A stretch of 5,814 nt of DNA, taken from assembly GCA_022600335.1 (NCBI GenBank), contig JAHZKN010000125.1, positions 1 to 5,814 on the forward strand, written 5' to 3'. Shown here one piece after another: positions 1 to 5,814 of the stretch. Both the position numbers and the translations under genes were made by a program. This DNA is from Alphaproteobacteria bacterium. Lineage in GTDB: Bacteria > Pseudomonadota > Alphaproteobacteria > Rhizobiales > Hyphomicrobiaceae. The stretch's first letter is position 1, and each line of letters opens with the position of its first letter. Under the pieces are notes generated by a model. The model saw only the letters and a list, made by a program, of their open reading frames with translations, had not been told where the DNA came from and searched no databases.

Positions 1-655
1 CGCCCGCACGGCGCAACACCGCGTAATCACCTTCTTCTAAATAGGTAATCTCTGGCGTAAACGGAGCCAATGCGATGGCATCGGAGCCCATGTACATCTC
101 GCCGTTACCGTGGCCGATGGCCAAGGGGCTGCCCTTGCGCGCCGCGATCATCATATCTTCATCACCAGAAAAAATGATGCCGAGTGCAAACGCCCCTTGA
201 AGTTTAACAAGTGCATTCTTGACAGCCTCAACCGGCTTCGCACCGTTTTGCAGCTCATCTGTAATGAGGTGCACAACCGCTTCGGTGTCCGTATCGGACT
301 CAAAGACATGGCCACGTGCACTCAATTCGGCTTTGAGTGCACGGAAGTTTTCAATGATGCCATTGTGAACCACCGATACCTTGGCGCTCATGTGGGGGTG
401 CGCGTTGGTTTCCGTTGGTCGGCCGTGGGTGGCCCATCGGGTGTGAGCAATGCCAATATGGCCCTGCAAAGGCTCACTCAACAGCCGCTGCTCAAGGTTG
501 CGCAACTTGCCTTCAGCGCGACGTCGGCCAAGTGCGCCCTTCTCAACAGTCGCAACCCCAGCTGAATCGTAGCCGCGATATTCCAGTCGGCGCAGCGCTT
601 CCACGAGATCCTGGGCGATGGGTTTGTTGCCGATGATGCCAACAATGCCACACAT
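1..655 (-). CDS. glmS: Glutamine--fructose-6-phosphate aminotransferase (isomerizing), N-terminal part, cut by window edge
   Basis: GlmS converts fructose-6-phosphate and glutamine to glucosamine-6-phosphate and glutamate in the cytoplasm, the first step toward UDP-GlcNAc. I translated 218 codons. The protein opens with MCGIVGIIGN, whose Cys2 becomes the N-terminal nucleophile of the class II glutamine amidotransferase domain once Met is removed. Other visible signatures are EYRGYDSAG (25-33), HTRWATHG (71-78, with the glutamine-binding Arg), HNGIIEN (97-103, oxyanion Asn-Gly) and ESDTDTE (119-125, substrate-binding Asp). The family is usually about 600 aa, so the linker and both SIS sugar-isomerase domains lie beyond position 1. 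The start is supported by GAAGGAA at 665-671, nine bases upstream of the ATG. It lies 115 nt downstream of glmU on the same strand, so the two may be co-transcribed. No glmS-type ribozyme is recognisable upstream; that element belongs to Firmicutes. The reading frame is intact and identification is secure. Confidence 0.97.
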   Translation of the reverse strand, partial: MCGIVGIIGNKPIAQDLVEALRRLEYRGYDSAGVATVEKGALGRRRAEGKLRNLEQRLLSEPLQGHIGIAHTRWATHGRPTETNAHPHMSAKVSVVHNGIIENFRALKAELSARGHVFESDTDTEAVVHLITDELQNGAKPVEAVKNALVKLQGAFALGIIFSGDEDMMIAARKGSPLAIGHGNGEMYMGSDAIALAPFTPEITYLEEGDYAVLRRAG

Positions 656-770
656 GTACCGTCGTTCCTTCAAAGTTTCATAGTGTTTGCCATACGTCGG
701 CAAAATATGACGGACAAATCAAACTATATGTCCAATTGCTTCACTCGGCCTTTTGGGCGCGGTCAGCCGA
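656..770 (-). repeat. glmU-glmS spacer with two short inverted repeats
   Basis: This 115-nt non-coding stretch holds two inverted repeats. One is TTTGCC (686-691) and GGCAAA (699-704) around a 7-nt centre. The other is GGACA (712-716) and TGTCC (729-733) around 12 nt. On the minus strand a possible promoter is TTGTCC, 17 nt, TATGGC, which overlaps both repeats; the match is weak. A further TCGGC/GCCGA pairing (745-770) lies just after the glmU stop but has no T-run, so it is not a convincing terminator. The repeats could be an operator or simple RNA hairpins; the sequence alone does not decide. Confidence 0.35.
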
Positions 771-2138
771 TCATCCCGCCTTGTCAGCCCGGCGTTTTCG
801 GTTGGCCATGAGAGTGCGAAACTTTTCCGCCCAACCGGTTCGCTCTTGCTGTTCCGATCTCTCCAAGGCAAGGCTGCCTGCACTCACTGTCTTTGTGATC
901 ACACTGCCAGAGCCGACATAGGCACCAGCGCCAATCTTGACGGGCGCAACAAGCGCTGAATTGGAGCCGACGAACGCCCCGTCACCAACCTCGGTCTGAT
1001 GCTTAAAGAAACCATCGTAATTGCAAAAGATTGTCCCAGCGCCAATGTTCGCGCCCGCTCCAACTGAGCCGTCACCCAAATAAGACAAGTGGTTGGCCTT
1101 GGCGCCCGTGCCGAGGGTGACATTTTTGATCTCAACAAAATTGCCAACGTGAACGTCGGCTGCAAGGTCCGCCCCGGGTCTCAGGCGCGCAAACGGACCT
1201 ATGGTGGCACCAGCCCCAACGCGTGCACCAGTAATGTGGCAATTGGCACGGATAGCAACACCGTCTTCGATCACAACGCCAGGGCCAAAAAAGACATTTG
1301 GTTCGATAACAACATCGCGGCCAATCTCAGTGTCGTAACTGAACCATACGGTGTCTGGCGCCGTGAGTGTGACACCAGACTGCATAAATGCAGTGCGCCT
1401 CCAGCTTTGCCAGATAGTTTCGGCAGCGGCCAACTGATCGCGTGCATTAACGCCGAGCACCTCGGCTTCTGATCCTGTCACGACCGACACGCGCCGGCCG
1501 GATGCAACGACCTGTTCTACAATGTCTGTGAGGTAAAATTCACCGTTTTGATTGTCGTTGCTAATCTTCGACAGCTCTGCGTCGAGGTTTTCAATCCGAA
1601 ACGCCATCACACCTGAGTTGCACAGGCGCACGTCCCGCTCAGTGTCGGACGCGTCTTTATGTTCGCGGATGGCACTAAGGTCGCCGCGCGCATCTAACAA
1701 CAAGCGACCGTAACCTGTGGGATCCTTTGGTTGGAATCCGAGCACGGCAACGTGTGCGCCGGCATCGAGAGCAGATCGCATCTTTTCAAGAGTGCCGGGC
1801 GTGATCAAAGGTGTGTCGGCATAGAGCACCAACACATCACCTGAATGTCCCGCAAGCGCTGTGCGTGCTGCGCGCACCGCGTCGGCCGTGCCACGTTGTT
1901 CTGCTTGAACAAAGATCTCCGCATCAGCTCGCCAACGTTTGGCTTCCTCTGCAACGCTTTCCATGTTGGGGCCGACAACAACAGCCGCATGGCCATCGCC
2001 CAGCTGTGATGCTGTTGCCAAAACATGGCCGAGCATCGAGCGTCCTGCGACCTCGTGCAAGACTTTGGGCCGCGCGGATTTCATGCGCGTCCCCATGCCT
2101 GCGGCGAGTATAACTGTCAGAAGCGGCGGCCGGCTCAT
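771..2138 (-). CDS. glmU: Bifunctional UDP-N-acetylglucosamine pyrophosphorylase / glucosamine-1-phosphate N-acetyltransferase
   Basis: GlmU acetylates glucosamine-1-phosphate with acetyl-CoA and then uridylylates it with UTP, giving UDP-GlcNAc for peptidoglycan and lipopolysaccharide. The protein has 455 aa, the normal full length. The N-terminal nucleotidyltransferase domain (about 1-230) shows LAAGMGTRMKSARPKVLH (11-28), QRGTADAV (81-88), YADTP (106-110, metal-binding Asp), NGEFYLTDI (198-206) and GVNARDQL (229-236, second metal ligand). The C-terminal left-handed beta-helix (about 255-455) has the hexapeptide-repeat pattern and the acetyltransferase motif NHLSYLGD (349-356), with His350 as the expected general base, followed by CNYDG (372-376). 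The TIFCNYDGFFKH wording resembles alphaproteobacterial homologues as I know them. The ATG at 2136-2138 gives the standard MSRPPLLTVILAAG N-terminus. The ribosome site is weak (AGGAC about 10 nt upstream). glmS follows on the same strand. Nothing is truncated and no key residue is missing. Confidence 0.98.
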   Translation of the reverse strand: MSRPPLLTVILAAGMGTRMKSARPKVLHEVAGRSMLGHVLATASQLGDGHAAVVVGPNMESVAEEAKRWRADAEIFVQAEQRGTADAVRAARTALAGHSGDVLVLYADTPLITPGTLEKMRSALDAGAHVAVLGFQPKDPTGYGRLLLDARGDLSAIREHKDASDTERDVRLCNSGVMAFRIENLDAELSKISNDNQNGEFYLTDIVEQVVASGRRVSVVTGSEAEVLGVNARDQLAAAETIWQSWRRTAFMQSGVTLTAPDTVWFSYDTEIGRDVVIEPNVFFGPGVVIEDGVAIRANCHITGARVGAGATIGPFARLRPGADLAADVHVGNFVEIKNVTLGTGAKANHLSYLGDGSVGAGANIGAGTIFCNYDGFFKHQTEVGDGAFVGSNSALVAPVKIGAGAYVGSGSVITKTVSAGSLALERSEQQERTGWAEKFRTLMANRKRRADKAG

Positions 2139-2629
2139 GCTTGGCTTTGTCCTAACCTAGTGGTGACCTACGGGGCCACCATCCGTCGTACCGTGATTTG
2201 GCGGCAGCTGCGGTGCATCGACTACGCCATGGCACGCCATTCAGGCAACATGCCGCCCATGGCCAATGAGATGGCGCCTCTTTCCCTGAGCATAACCTGT
2301 GCCAAGACGCACGGATTGGAGGCCAGAACACGGCCTGCTGCAGGGCAATCGTATCTAAACACCAGATTCGGCTCACCAAGTCGCCCGGATCGGCGTCAGT
2401 TTTTCGCGTTTTACGGGTATTAAGTTAACGCGCTCGCGCACGCGTCGACCCCCTCCACAACCGGTCCACAGCGTATACTGAACGCCTGGCTACAAGGTTT
2501 GACCCGGTCCTCCGACTCACCTTTGGTTGCTCTATGCAACTGTGGGTTCGCTCGCCATGCCACGCCTGAAGTTTGGGCTGGGCATCTGGGGCGCGCTTCC
2601 CATGGCCTTGCGACCAACTCAGAGCCGGA
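2139..2629. other. Non-coding region between divergent glmU and SPOR-protein genes
   Basis: This stretch of about 490 nt must hold the promoters for both flanking genes. The open frames across it (for example minus 2152-2379 and plus 2025-2423) have Trp/Cys/Arg-rich translations unlike any family I recognise. Visible elements are an 8-bp palindrome GCCATGGC (2226-2233), short hairpins GGCA-ACA-TGCC (2244-2254) and AGGCC-7 nt-GGCCT (2320-2336), adjacent TTAA motifs at 2420-2428, and TATACT at 2474-2479, which resembles a -10 box for the plus strand but has no matching -35 at 16-18 nt. I see no tRNA, 4.5S, tmRNA or RNase P signature. An unrecognised small RNA cannot be excluded. Confidence 0.5.
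2161..2181 (-). promoter_or_regulatory. Hairpin in the glmU leader
   Basis: Read on the minus strand, TGGTGGCC, a 5-nt loop CCGTA, then GGTCACCA can form an 8-bp stem with one G-U pair. On the plus strand the same site has an A-C mismatch, so the pairing favours the glmU transcript. It ends 22 nt before the glmU ATG. No T-run follows, so it is not a terminator. It could influence translation or mRNA stability, or be chance; I do not recognise a known riboswitch. Confidence 0.3.
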
Positions 2630-3853
2630 ATGCGAGCCACCATGCAGCAGGATGCCGTGAACCAAACTATACCCTCAACCCTTCGACGTCTCTTGACGCC
2701 GTACGTTGCCATTTGGTCGGCGCTGGCGCTGGTTGCCATCGTTTATATCTCTGTCGCGGTCGCACGGCCAGACCTGCTTAACCAAGCCAGTAGCGATCCC
2801 GGCAGCGAAGAGACCACGTTCGCAGACGCTGAACAGCTCAAACGCGAGTTGGCCGCGGTGGAGCAGGAACTTGCGCGGACCAAAGCGGAAAACGCCGAGC
2901 GTTTGGCTGAGGAAAAAACCAAATTAGACCCCTTCGCCCCTCAGGAGCAACCGACACCGTCATCAACTCATCCAGTGACAGAGGCAGCCAACACGGATGC
3001 TGAAACGGTATCAACCGAGACGACAACGGCGGCGGTGCCTACGCCCGTTCCGACAACAGCTGAAGAGTCAACTCCTACAGATCCCAACTCTACTGTTATA
3101 TCGGAGCAAGTCGCCGGCACAAAAATCCTCAATCGCCCATTGTCAGAGGATACCAGCGCAGCCACTGAAACTGCAGCTACGGTTGCTAAAACGGCTGCAG
3201 AAAACGCGGCTGCTAAAGATGCTGGCACAGCCATCACCAATACAGCTGTGCCGGATACGGCGCCTAAAGCCGCAACCAATGTCACCACGTTGAACAAGAC
3301 AGCAGCTGTGGCCGACAACAAAGTTGCTGACACACAAGTGGCTGCCAAGAAAGAGGTGATCGAGAAGGCACCCCCTGCAACCGAGCCAGCCGTCAAAACT
3401 GCAACGACTGAAACCAAACCAACAACCCAGAAGGTTGCTGCGCTTGCCAAGCCAGTGCCGAAGCCAACGCCAAAGCCGGCACCCAAGCCTGCCGCCAAAC
3501 CAGTGACCAAAACAAACGTTCAAACTGGTAGCCTGGGGGCGGCAAACGCCAAACCGATCGACTTTGGCCCAGCCGTTGTCACCCGCGCCACCCGCCCGAT
3601 TGGTGTCAGGATTGCGACAGGTCCTTCGATCGACTCACTGCGCCTGAGCTGGAGCGCACTGGCGGACCGCCACGGATCAACCCTCAGAAAGCTTGAGCCA
3701 CGCTATGTCACGGGCATCGATGCAACGGGTCTCACCTATGATCTGATCGCAGGACCATTTAATACCGCCGACGAAGCCACTGAGGTGTGCTTACGCCTTC
3801 ATGCCAACGGCGCACGCTGCGCGCTCGGCGAGTTCACCGGCAACGCACTTTAA
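2630..3853 (+). CDS. Membrane-anchored SPOR-domain protein with long low-complexity linker
   Basis: The predicted product is a bitopic inner-membrane protein of 407 aa. A short basic N-terminus containing RR is followed by a transmembrane segment (about 25-44, YVAIWSALALVAIVYISVAV), a probable coiled coil (about 64-98, rich in Glu/Lys/Ala), and a roughly 215-residue Ala/Thr/Pro/Lys-rich linker including a Lys-Pro repeat (274-294, PKPTPKPAPKPAAKP). The C-terminal domain (about 320-405) looks like SPOR: GVRIATGPSIDSLRLSW, then YDLIAGPFNTADEATEVC and ALGEF. SPOR domains bind glycan strands lacking stem peptides at division sites, so a periplasmic septal role is likely; that is inference. Cys387 and Cys397 sit in the last part of the domain. 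The start is uncertain. ATG 2630 has a GAG five bases upstream; ATG 2642 (MQQDAVNQ) is the alternative; the frame also extends to a TTG at 2573 with an implausible N-terminus. It is divergent from glmU and convergent with the metallopeptidase gene. Confidence 0.85.
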   Translation: MRATMQQDAVNQTIPSTLRRLLTPYVAIWSALALVAIVYISVAVARPDLLNQASSDPGSEETTFADAEQLKRELAAVEQELARTKAENAERLAEEKTKLDPFAPQEQPTPSSTHPVTEAANTDAETVSTETTTAAVPTPVPTTAEESTPTDPNSTVISEQVAGTKILNRPLSEDTSAATETAATVAKTAAENAAAKDAGTAITNTAVPDTAPKAATNVTTLNKTAAVADNKVADTQVAAKKEVIEKAPPATEPAVKTATTETKPTTQKVAALAKPVPKPTPKPAPKPAAKPVTKTNVQTGSLGAANAKPIDFGPAVVTRATRPIGVRIATGPSIDSLRLSWSALADRHGSTLRKLEPRYVTGIDATGLTYDLIAGPFNTADEATEVCLRLHANGARCALGEFTGNAL

Positions 3854-3858
3854 GGCGC

Positions 3859-3876
3859 AGATCTTCAGGCTGATCT
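3859..3876. other. Small hairpin in the convergent gene junction
   Basis: AGATC (3859-3863) and GATCT (3872-3876) form a 5-bp stem around an 8-nt loop in the 21-nt gap between the two convergent stop codons, overlapping the stop codon of the minus-strand gene. It is the only candidate for a shared terminator here, but the stem is short and AT-rich and no T-run follows on either strand. Confidence is low. Confidence 0.2.
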
Positions 3877-4870
3877 AGAGCCGCGACTCATCAACGTTGA
3901 ATGTATCGCAGTCCTGCATCTGGCCGGACTGGAAGCCCTGTTTGAACCAGCGCACACGTTGGGCAGCCGAGCCATGCGTAAATGCATCGGGCACAACATG
4001 ACCTTGAGTCCGCTTTTGAATCATGTCGTCACCAATCTGGCTGGCTGCATTTAGGCCCTCTTCGATATCGCCAGGCTCGAGCCGGTTGTTAAGCTGGTGG
4101 TTGAGTTTTGACCAAACGCCGGAAAGGCAATCTGCCTGTAACTCCATCCGCACCTGGATCTGATTGGCTTCGACTTTGCGCCCGCGCGACATGGCCCGTT
4201 GCTTCAGTTCTTGCACCTTACCTGCAATGCCAAGCAATGTTTGCACGTGATGCCCAACCTCATGCGCCACAACATAGGCTTGCGCAAAGTCGCCAGGCGC
4301 ATCAAAGCGTCGTTTCAATTCATTATAAAAGTTGAGATCGATATATATTTTTCGATCAAGCGGGCAGTAAAATGGCCCCATTTGCGCAAGTCCGGTGCCA
4401 CAAGCTGTGCGCGTCGCACGCGAAAACAGAACCAGCTGCGGTTCATCATAGCGCTTGCCAAAGCTCTGGAATACGCGCTTCCAAACGTCTTCTGTATCGG
4501 CCAGAACTTTTTTAATAAACGACGCCATTTCATCGTCGGCGCGCGGAACGCGGGCGGACTGACGCCCGCCTGGCAGACCCGGGATGTCGTACTTCTGACC
4601 AGGATTGGCTGTTGGTCTGCGTTGTTGTTCCATGCGCGGCATTTGCGGAACGTCAAAACCACGGCCTCCGCCACCGCCACCCATCAGGACTTCCAGCGGG
4701 TTGATGCCAAACAATAACATGATGCCGCCGATGATGAGCAGCGTTGTCAGGCTCATGCCGCCCTTACCACCGATGGGAATACGCATCCCACCAGGTAACC
4801 CCACTGGCCCCCGTTGCCCGCGGCGATCTTCGACGTTTTTACTTTCACGATCGCGCTCGTCGTACCGCAT
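3875..4870 (-). CDS. ypfJ: YpfJ-type neutral zinc metallopeptidase, membrane-anchored
   Basis: This 331-aa protein belongs to the YpfJ / neutral zinc metallopeptidase family, whose substrate is not established. The N-terminus is hydrophilic and charged (MRYDERDRESKNVEDRRGQRG), then Gly-rich, followed by one transmembrane segment (about 39-63, MSLTTLLIIGGIMLLFGINP) and a Gly/Pro linker (64-108). The catalytic part spans about 110-331. It contains HEVGHH (203-208), where His203 and His207 should bind zinc and Glu204 should be the catalytic base, and ELQADC (243-248), with Glu243 the likely third ligand. The family motif GPFYCP..R.IY.DL (166-179) and a late THGSAAQR (298-305) are also present. 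Length and domain order are normal. The start at 4868-4870 has GGAGA about 10 nt upstream. An in-frame ATG at 4963 would add 31 residues that do not resemble the family N-terminus, so I rejected it. The gene is convergent with the SPOR gene and divergent from the C39-like gene. Confidence 0.93.
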   Translation of the reverse strand: MRYDERDRESKNVEDRRGQRGPVGLPGGMRIPIGGKGGMSLTTLLIIGGIMLLFGINPLEVLMGGGGGGRGFDVPQMPRMEQQRRPTANPGQKYDIPGLPGGRQSARVPRADDEMASFIKKVLADTEDVWKRVFQSFGKRYDEPQLVLFSRATRTACGTGLAQMGPFYCPLDRKIYIDLNFYNELKRRFDAPGDFAQAYVVAHEVGHHVQTLLGIAGKVQELKQRAMSRGRKVEANQIQVRMELQADCLSGVWSKLNHQLNNRLEPGDIEEGLNAASQIGDDMIQKRTQGHVVPDAFTHGSAAQRVRWFKQGFQSGQMQDCDTFNVDESRL

Positions 4871-4982
4871 TGTCTTGAGTCTCCATCCCTTTTCCCGGCA
4901 GATCTCATGCACCAATACCCGGCGCTCAGATGCTGCTTTTTGCGTTCCCGTCCCATGATGCACGTCACTAAGGGCGAAACAA

Positions 4983-5021
4983 GGGGCTCCCGCCGTCGCA
5001 GAGCCCCAGATTTCCGGGGCT
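4983..5021 (-). promoter_or_regulatory. Overlapping, mutually exclusive stem-loops upstream of the metallopeptidase gene
   Basis: Three copies of one heptamer or hexamer lie in alternating orientation: GGGGCTC (4983-4989), GAGCCCC (5001-5007) and GGGGCT (5016-5021). The middle copy can pair with either neighbour but not both. On the minus strand the promoter-proximal pairing is AGCCCC/GGGGCT (5021-5002). The distal one is a 7-bp GC-rich stem GGGGCTC/GAGCCCC with an 11-nt loop, followed by TTGTTT. That order, an early stem that prevents a terminator-like later stem, is the geometry of an attenuator. The T-tract is imperfect, so the stem might only be a weak terminator, or the end of a short RNA started near the site at 5031-5045. 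Confidence 0.4.
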
Positions 5022-5030
5022 AAAACAGCC

Positions 5031-5045
5031 TTAACGGTTCGTTAA
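5031..5045 (+). promoter_or_regulatory. CtrA-type binding site, TTAA-N7-TTAA
   Basis: The sequence reads TTAACGGTTCGTTAA, an exact match to the full-length CtrA consensus known from Caulobacter and other alphaproteobacteria. It is also a perfect inverted repeat, TTAACG and CGTTAA around GTT. It lies in the divergent intergenic region, 102 nt before the ATG at 5147 and 160 nt upstream of the metallopeptidase ATG. A third TTAA occurs at 5067-5070. Binding by CtrA is inferred only from the motif; chance matches occur in any genome. Confidence 0.5.
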
Positions 5046-5070
5046 CACTCTGGGAGCAAGGATTCATTAA
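5042..5070 (+). promoter_or_regulatory. Candidate promoter for the C39-like gene
   Basis: TTAACA (5042-5047; five of six bases match the TTGACA consensus) is followed after exactly 17 nt by CATTAA (5065-5070), a weak -10 match. The -35 overlaps the second half of the TTAA-N7-TTAA site, the arrangement described for CtrA-activated promoters. Transcription would begin near 5077 and leave a leader of about 70 nt. The -10 is poor, as is common for activator-dependent promoters, so confidence is moderate to low. Confidence 0.35.
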
Positions 5071-5146
5071 CGATTTGCCGGCGCGCGGCACCGCTTGCAG
5101 CCGTTTTCCACGCCGCCAACCTTTCAATTCCCTTGGTGACCCCCCT

Positions 5147-5644
5147 ATGGATGATCTTGATCGACCAACGCGTCTGACCTCGAGCCTGGCTGAAGTCACC
5201 AACGACACCGGGCGCGTCGCATTTTGTGGGCCGTATGTGTTGTCAGCCATTACCGGCCACAAGGTCACCACCATTGAGGATCTGATCCGGGATGGACGCC
5301 ACTACCCGCAAGGGTGCAACCCGATCGTCAAGGGCACCTATAGCGAAGAGGTCGCCAACGCGCTTGCCCACTTTGGCTACCGGATGACGCTTTCTGAGAG
5401 TTTTCTCGGTCGCACGCGAAAGGAGCGACCAACGGTGTGGCAATGGATGCAGAAGCCGCGCAACGCTTGGGCGCACTACATCCTAGCGATTCACAAGGGC
5501 AAGGAAGGCCACTGGATTTTGATCAAGGGTGTAAAAATGTGCGACACGTTCACGGAAGGCAAGTGGACGTTTGTCTGCGATGGTCCGCACCGCGCCTGCC
5601 GCATCATGGAAGTCTTCGAGGTGCGTAAAAATTACGACGCATAA
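5147..5644 (+). CDS. Small C39-like (papain-fold) cysteine-peptidase-related protein, uncharacterised
   Basis: The 165-aa product has no signal peptide or membrane segment, so it is probably cytoplasmic. I do not recognise a named gene. Its layout matches C39/papain-like peptidases and a family of small hypothetical proteins seen in phages and proteobacteria: FCGPYVLSAITG (26-37) supplies a candidate nucleophile Cys27 at the start of a helix; GTYSEEVANALAHFGYRM (63-80) resembles the second helix of such proteins; HYILAIHKGKEGHWILIKG (110-128) gives a candidate His122 on a strand; and CDT (132-134) gives a candidate Asp133. The triad order Cys-His-Asp fits. The ATG at 5147 (MDDLDRPTRL) has GGTGA about 7 nt upstream. 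The frame extends to an ATG at 5075, but the extra 24 residues look non-coding and would cover the leader. Substrate and activity are unknown. It could be a pseudo-enzyme. It is divergent from the metallopeptidase gene, convergent with efp, and has a possible CtrA-linked promoter. Confidence 0.75.
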   Translation: MDDLDRPTRLTSSLAEVTNDTGRVAFCGPYVLSAITGHKVTTIEDLIRDGRHYPQGCNPIVKGTYSEEVANALAHFGYRMTLSESFLGRTRKERPTVWQWMQKPRNAWAHYILAIHKGKEGHWILIKGVKMCDTFTEGKWTFVCDGPHRACRIMEVFEVRKNYDA

Positions 5645-5688
5645 CGCGTCTGCAATCACCGAACCTCATCGGCACCGGACTTCAACAC

Positions 5689-5814
5689 TCAATCTTTGGC
5701 GCGCTCAACGTACGAGCCATCTGCCGTCATCACAACAACACGTGTCCCTGTGCCGATATGCGGTGGCACCATAACGCGTGCGCCGTTTGAAAGCACTGCC
5801 GGCTTATCCGATGA
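5689..5814 (-). CDS. efp: Elongation factor P, C-terminal 41 codons, cut by window edge
   Basis: The minus-strand frame entering from the right edge reads [20 protein letters not shown] then [21 protein letters not shown] and stops with TGA at 5689-5691. The ALSNG-like turn, VMVPPHI, the T-R-VVV strand and the terminal [10 protein letters not shown] match the C-terminal OB domain (domain III) of EF-P. EF-P relieves ribosome stalling at consecutive prolines. Full-length proteins are about 185-190 aa, so the KOW-like domain I with its modified lysine and domain II lie outside the window. The gene converges with the C39-like gene, leaving a 44-nt gap in which I see no clear terminator. The paralogue YeiP is less likely given the sequence wording. 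Confidence 0.9.
   Translation of the reverse strand, partial: SSDKPAVLSNGARVMVPPHIGTGTRVVVMTADGSYVERAKD

Noticed and set aside
110..565. Plus-strand open frame of 151 aa
   Set aside because: It lies entirely antisense to glmS, whose motifs are unmistakable; the translation resembles no family.
656..770. glmS ribozyme or other metabolite-sensing RNA ahead of glmS
   Set aside because: The spacer is short, no conserved ribozyme core is visible, and that element is known from Firmicutes and relatives.
2152..2379. Possible 75-aa minus-strand gene upstream of glmU
   Set aside because: The translation is Trp/Cys-rich, no family is recognisable and no good ribosome site was seen; more likely leader or intergenic DNA.
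2409..2428. A second possible CtrA site, TTTT-N7-TTAA, and TTAAGTTAA
   Set aside because: One half has two mismatches to TTAA and the remaining TTAA pair is spaced by one base, so neither fits the consensus.
2451..2472. Two TCCACA motifs 11 nt apart, suggestive of DnaA boxes
   Set aside because: The TTA half of the TTATCCACA consensus is missing in both, and there is no other sign of an origin.
2968..3510. Minus-strand open frame of 180 aa rich in Val, Ala, Gly and Ser
   Set aside because: It is the antisense shadow of the Ala/Thr-rich linker codons of the SPOR gene; the hydrophobic look follows from that composition.
4871..4963. 31-residue N-terminal extension of the zinc metallopeptidase
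   Set aside because: A good GGAGA ribosome site precedes the ATG at 4870 and the protein from there starts like the family; the extension is unlike it.
5571..5774. Plus-strand 67-aa open frame across the end of the C39-like gene
   Set aside because: It overlaps the real gene in another frame and runs antisense through the clear efp C-terminus.

Overview
The window looks like ordinary chromosomal DNA of an alphaproteobacterium. This rests on the wording of the GlmU, EF-P and SPOR-protein sequences, a glmU-glmS pair in tandem, moderately high GC, and a perfect TTAA-N7-TTAA site of the kind bound by the alphaproteobacterial cell-cycle regulator CtrA. I cannot fix the order or genus from the sequence. 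There is no sign of mobile DNA, CRISPR, tRNA or rRNA.

Layout from left to right: (1) the 5' part of glmS on the minus strand, running off the left edge; (2) a 115-nt spacer with two small inverted repeats; (3) complete glmU on the minus strand; (4) a roughly 490-nt non-coding region from which glmU and the next gene diverge; (5) a plus-strand gene for a membrane-anchored SPOR-domain protein with a long Ala/Thr/Pro/Lys-rich linker; (6) convergent to it, a minus-strand gene for a YpfJ-type neutral zinc metallopeptidase; (7) a 276-nt divergent intergenic region with overlapping alternative hairpins and the CtrA-type site; (8) a plus-strand gene for a 165-aa protein with a C39-like Cys/His/Asp arrangement; (9) convergent to it, the last 41 codons of efp (elongation factor P) on the minus strand, running off the right edge.

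GlmS and GlmU supply glucosamine-6-phosphate and then UDP-GlcNAc, the precursor of peptidoglycan and lipid A. The SPOR protein probably binds septal peptidoglycan, so the left two thirds has a cell-envelope theme. YpfJ is a predicted membrane-anchored metalloprotease of unknown substrate. EF-P is a translation factor and appears unrelated. The least ordinary part is 4980-5644: a small uncharacterised cysteine-peptidase-like gene behind a promoter whose -35 region coincides with a CtrA-type box, opposite a ypfJ leader that can form two mutually exclusive stem-loops. No clearly new multi-gene system is visible.
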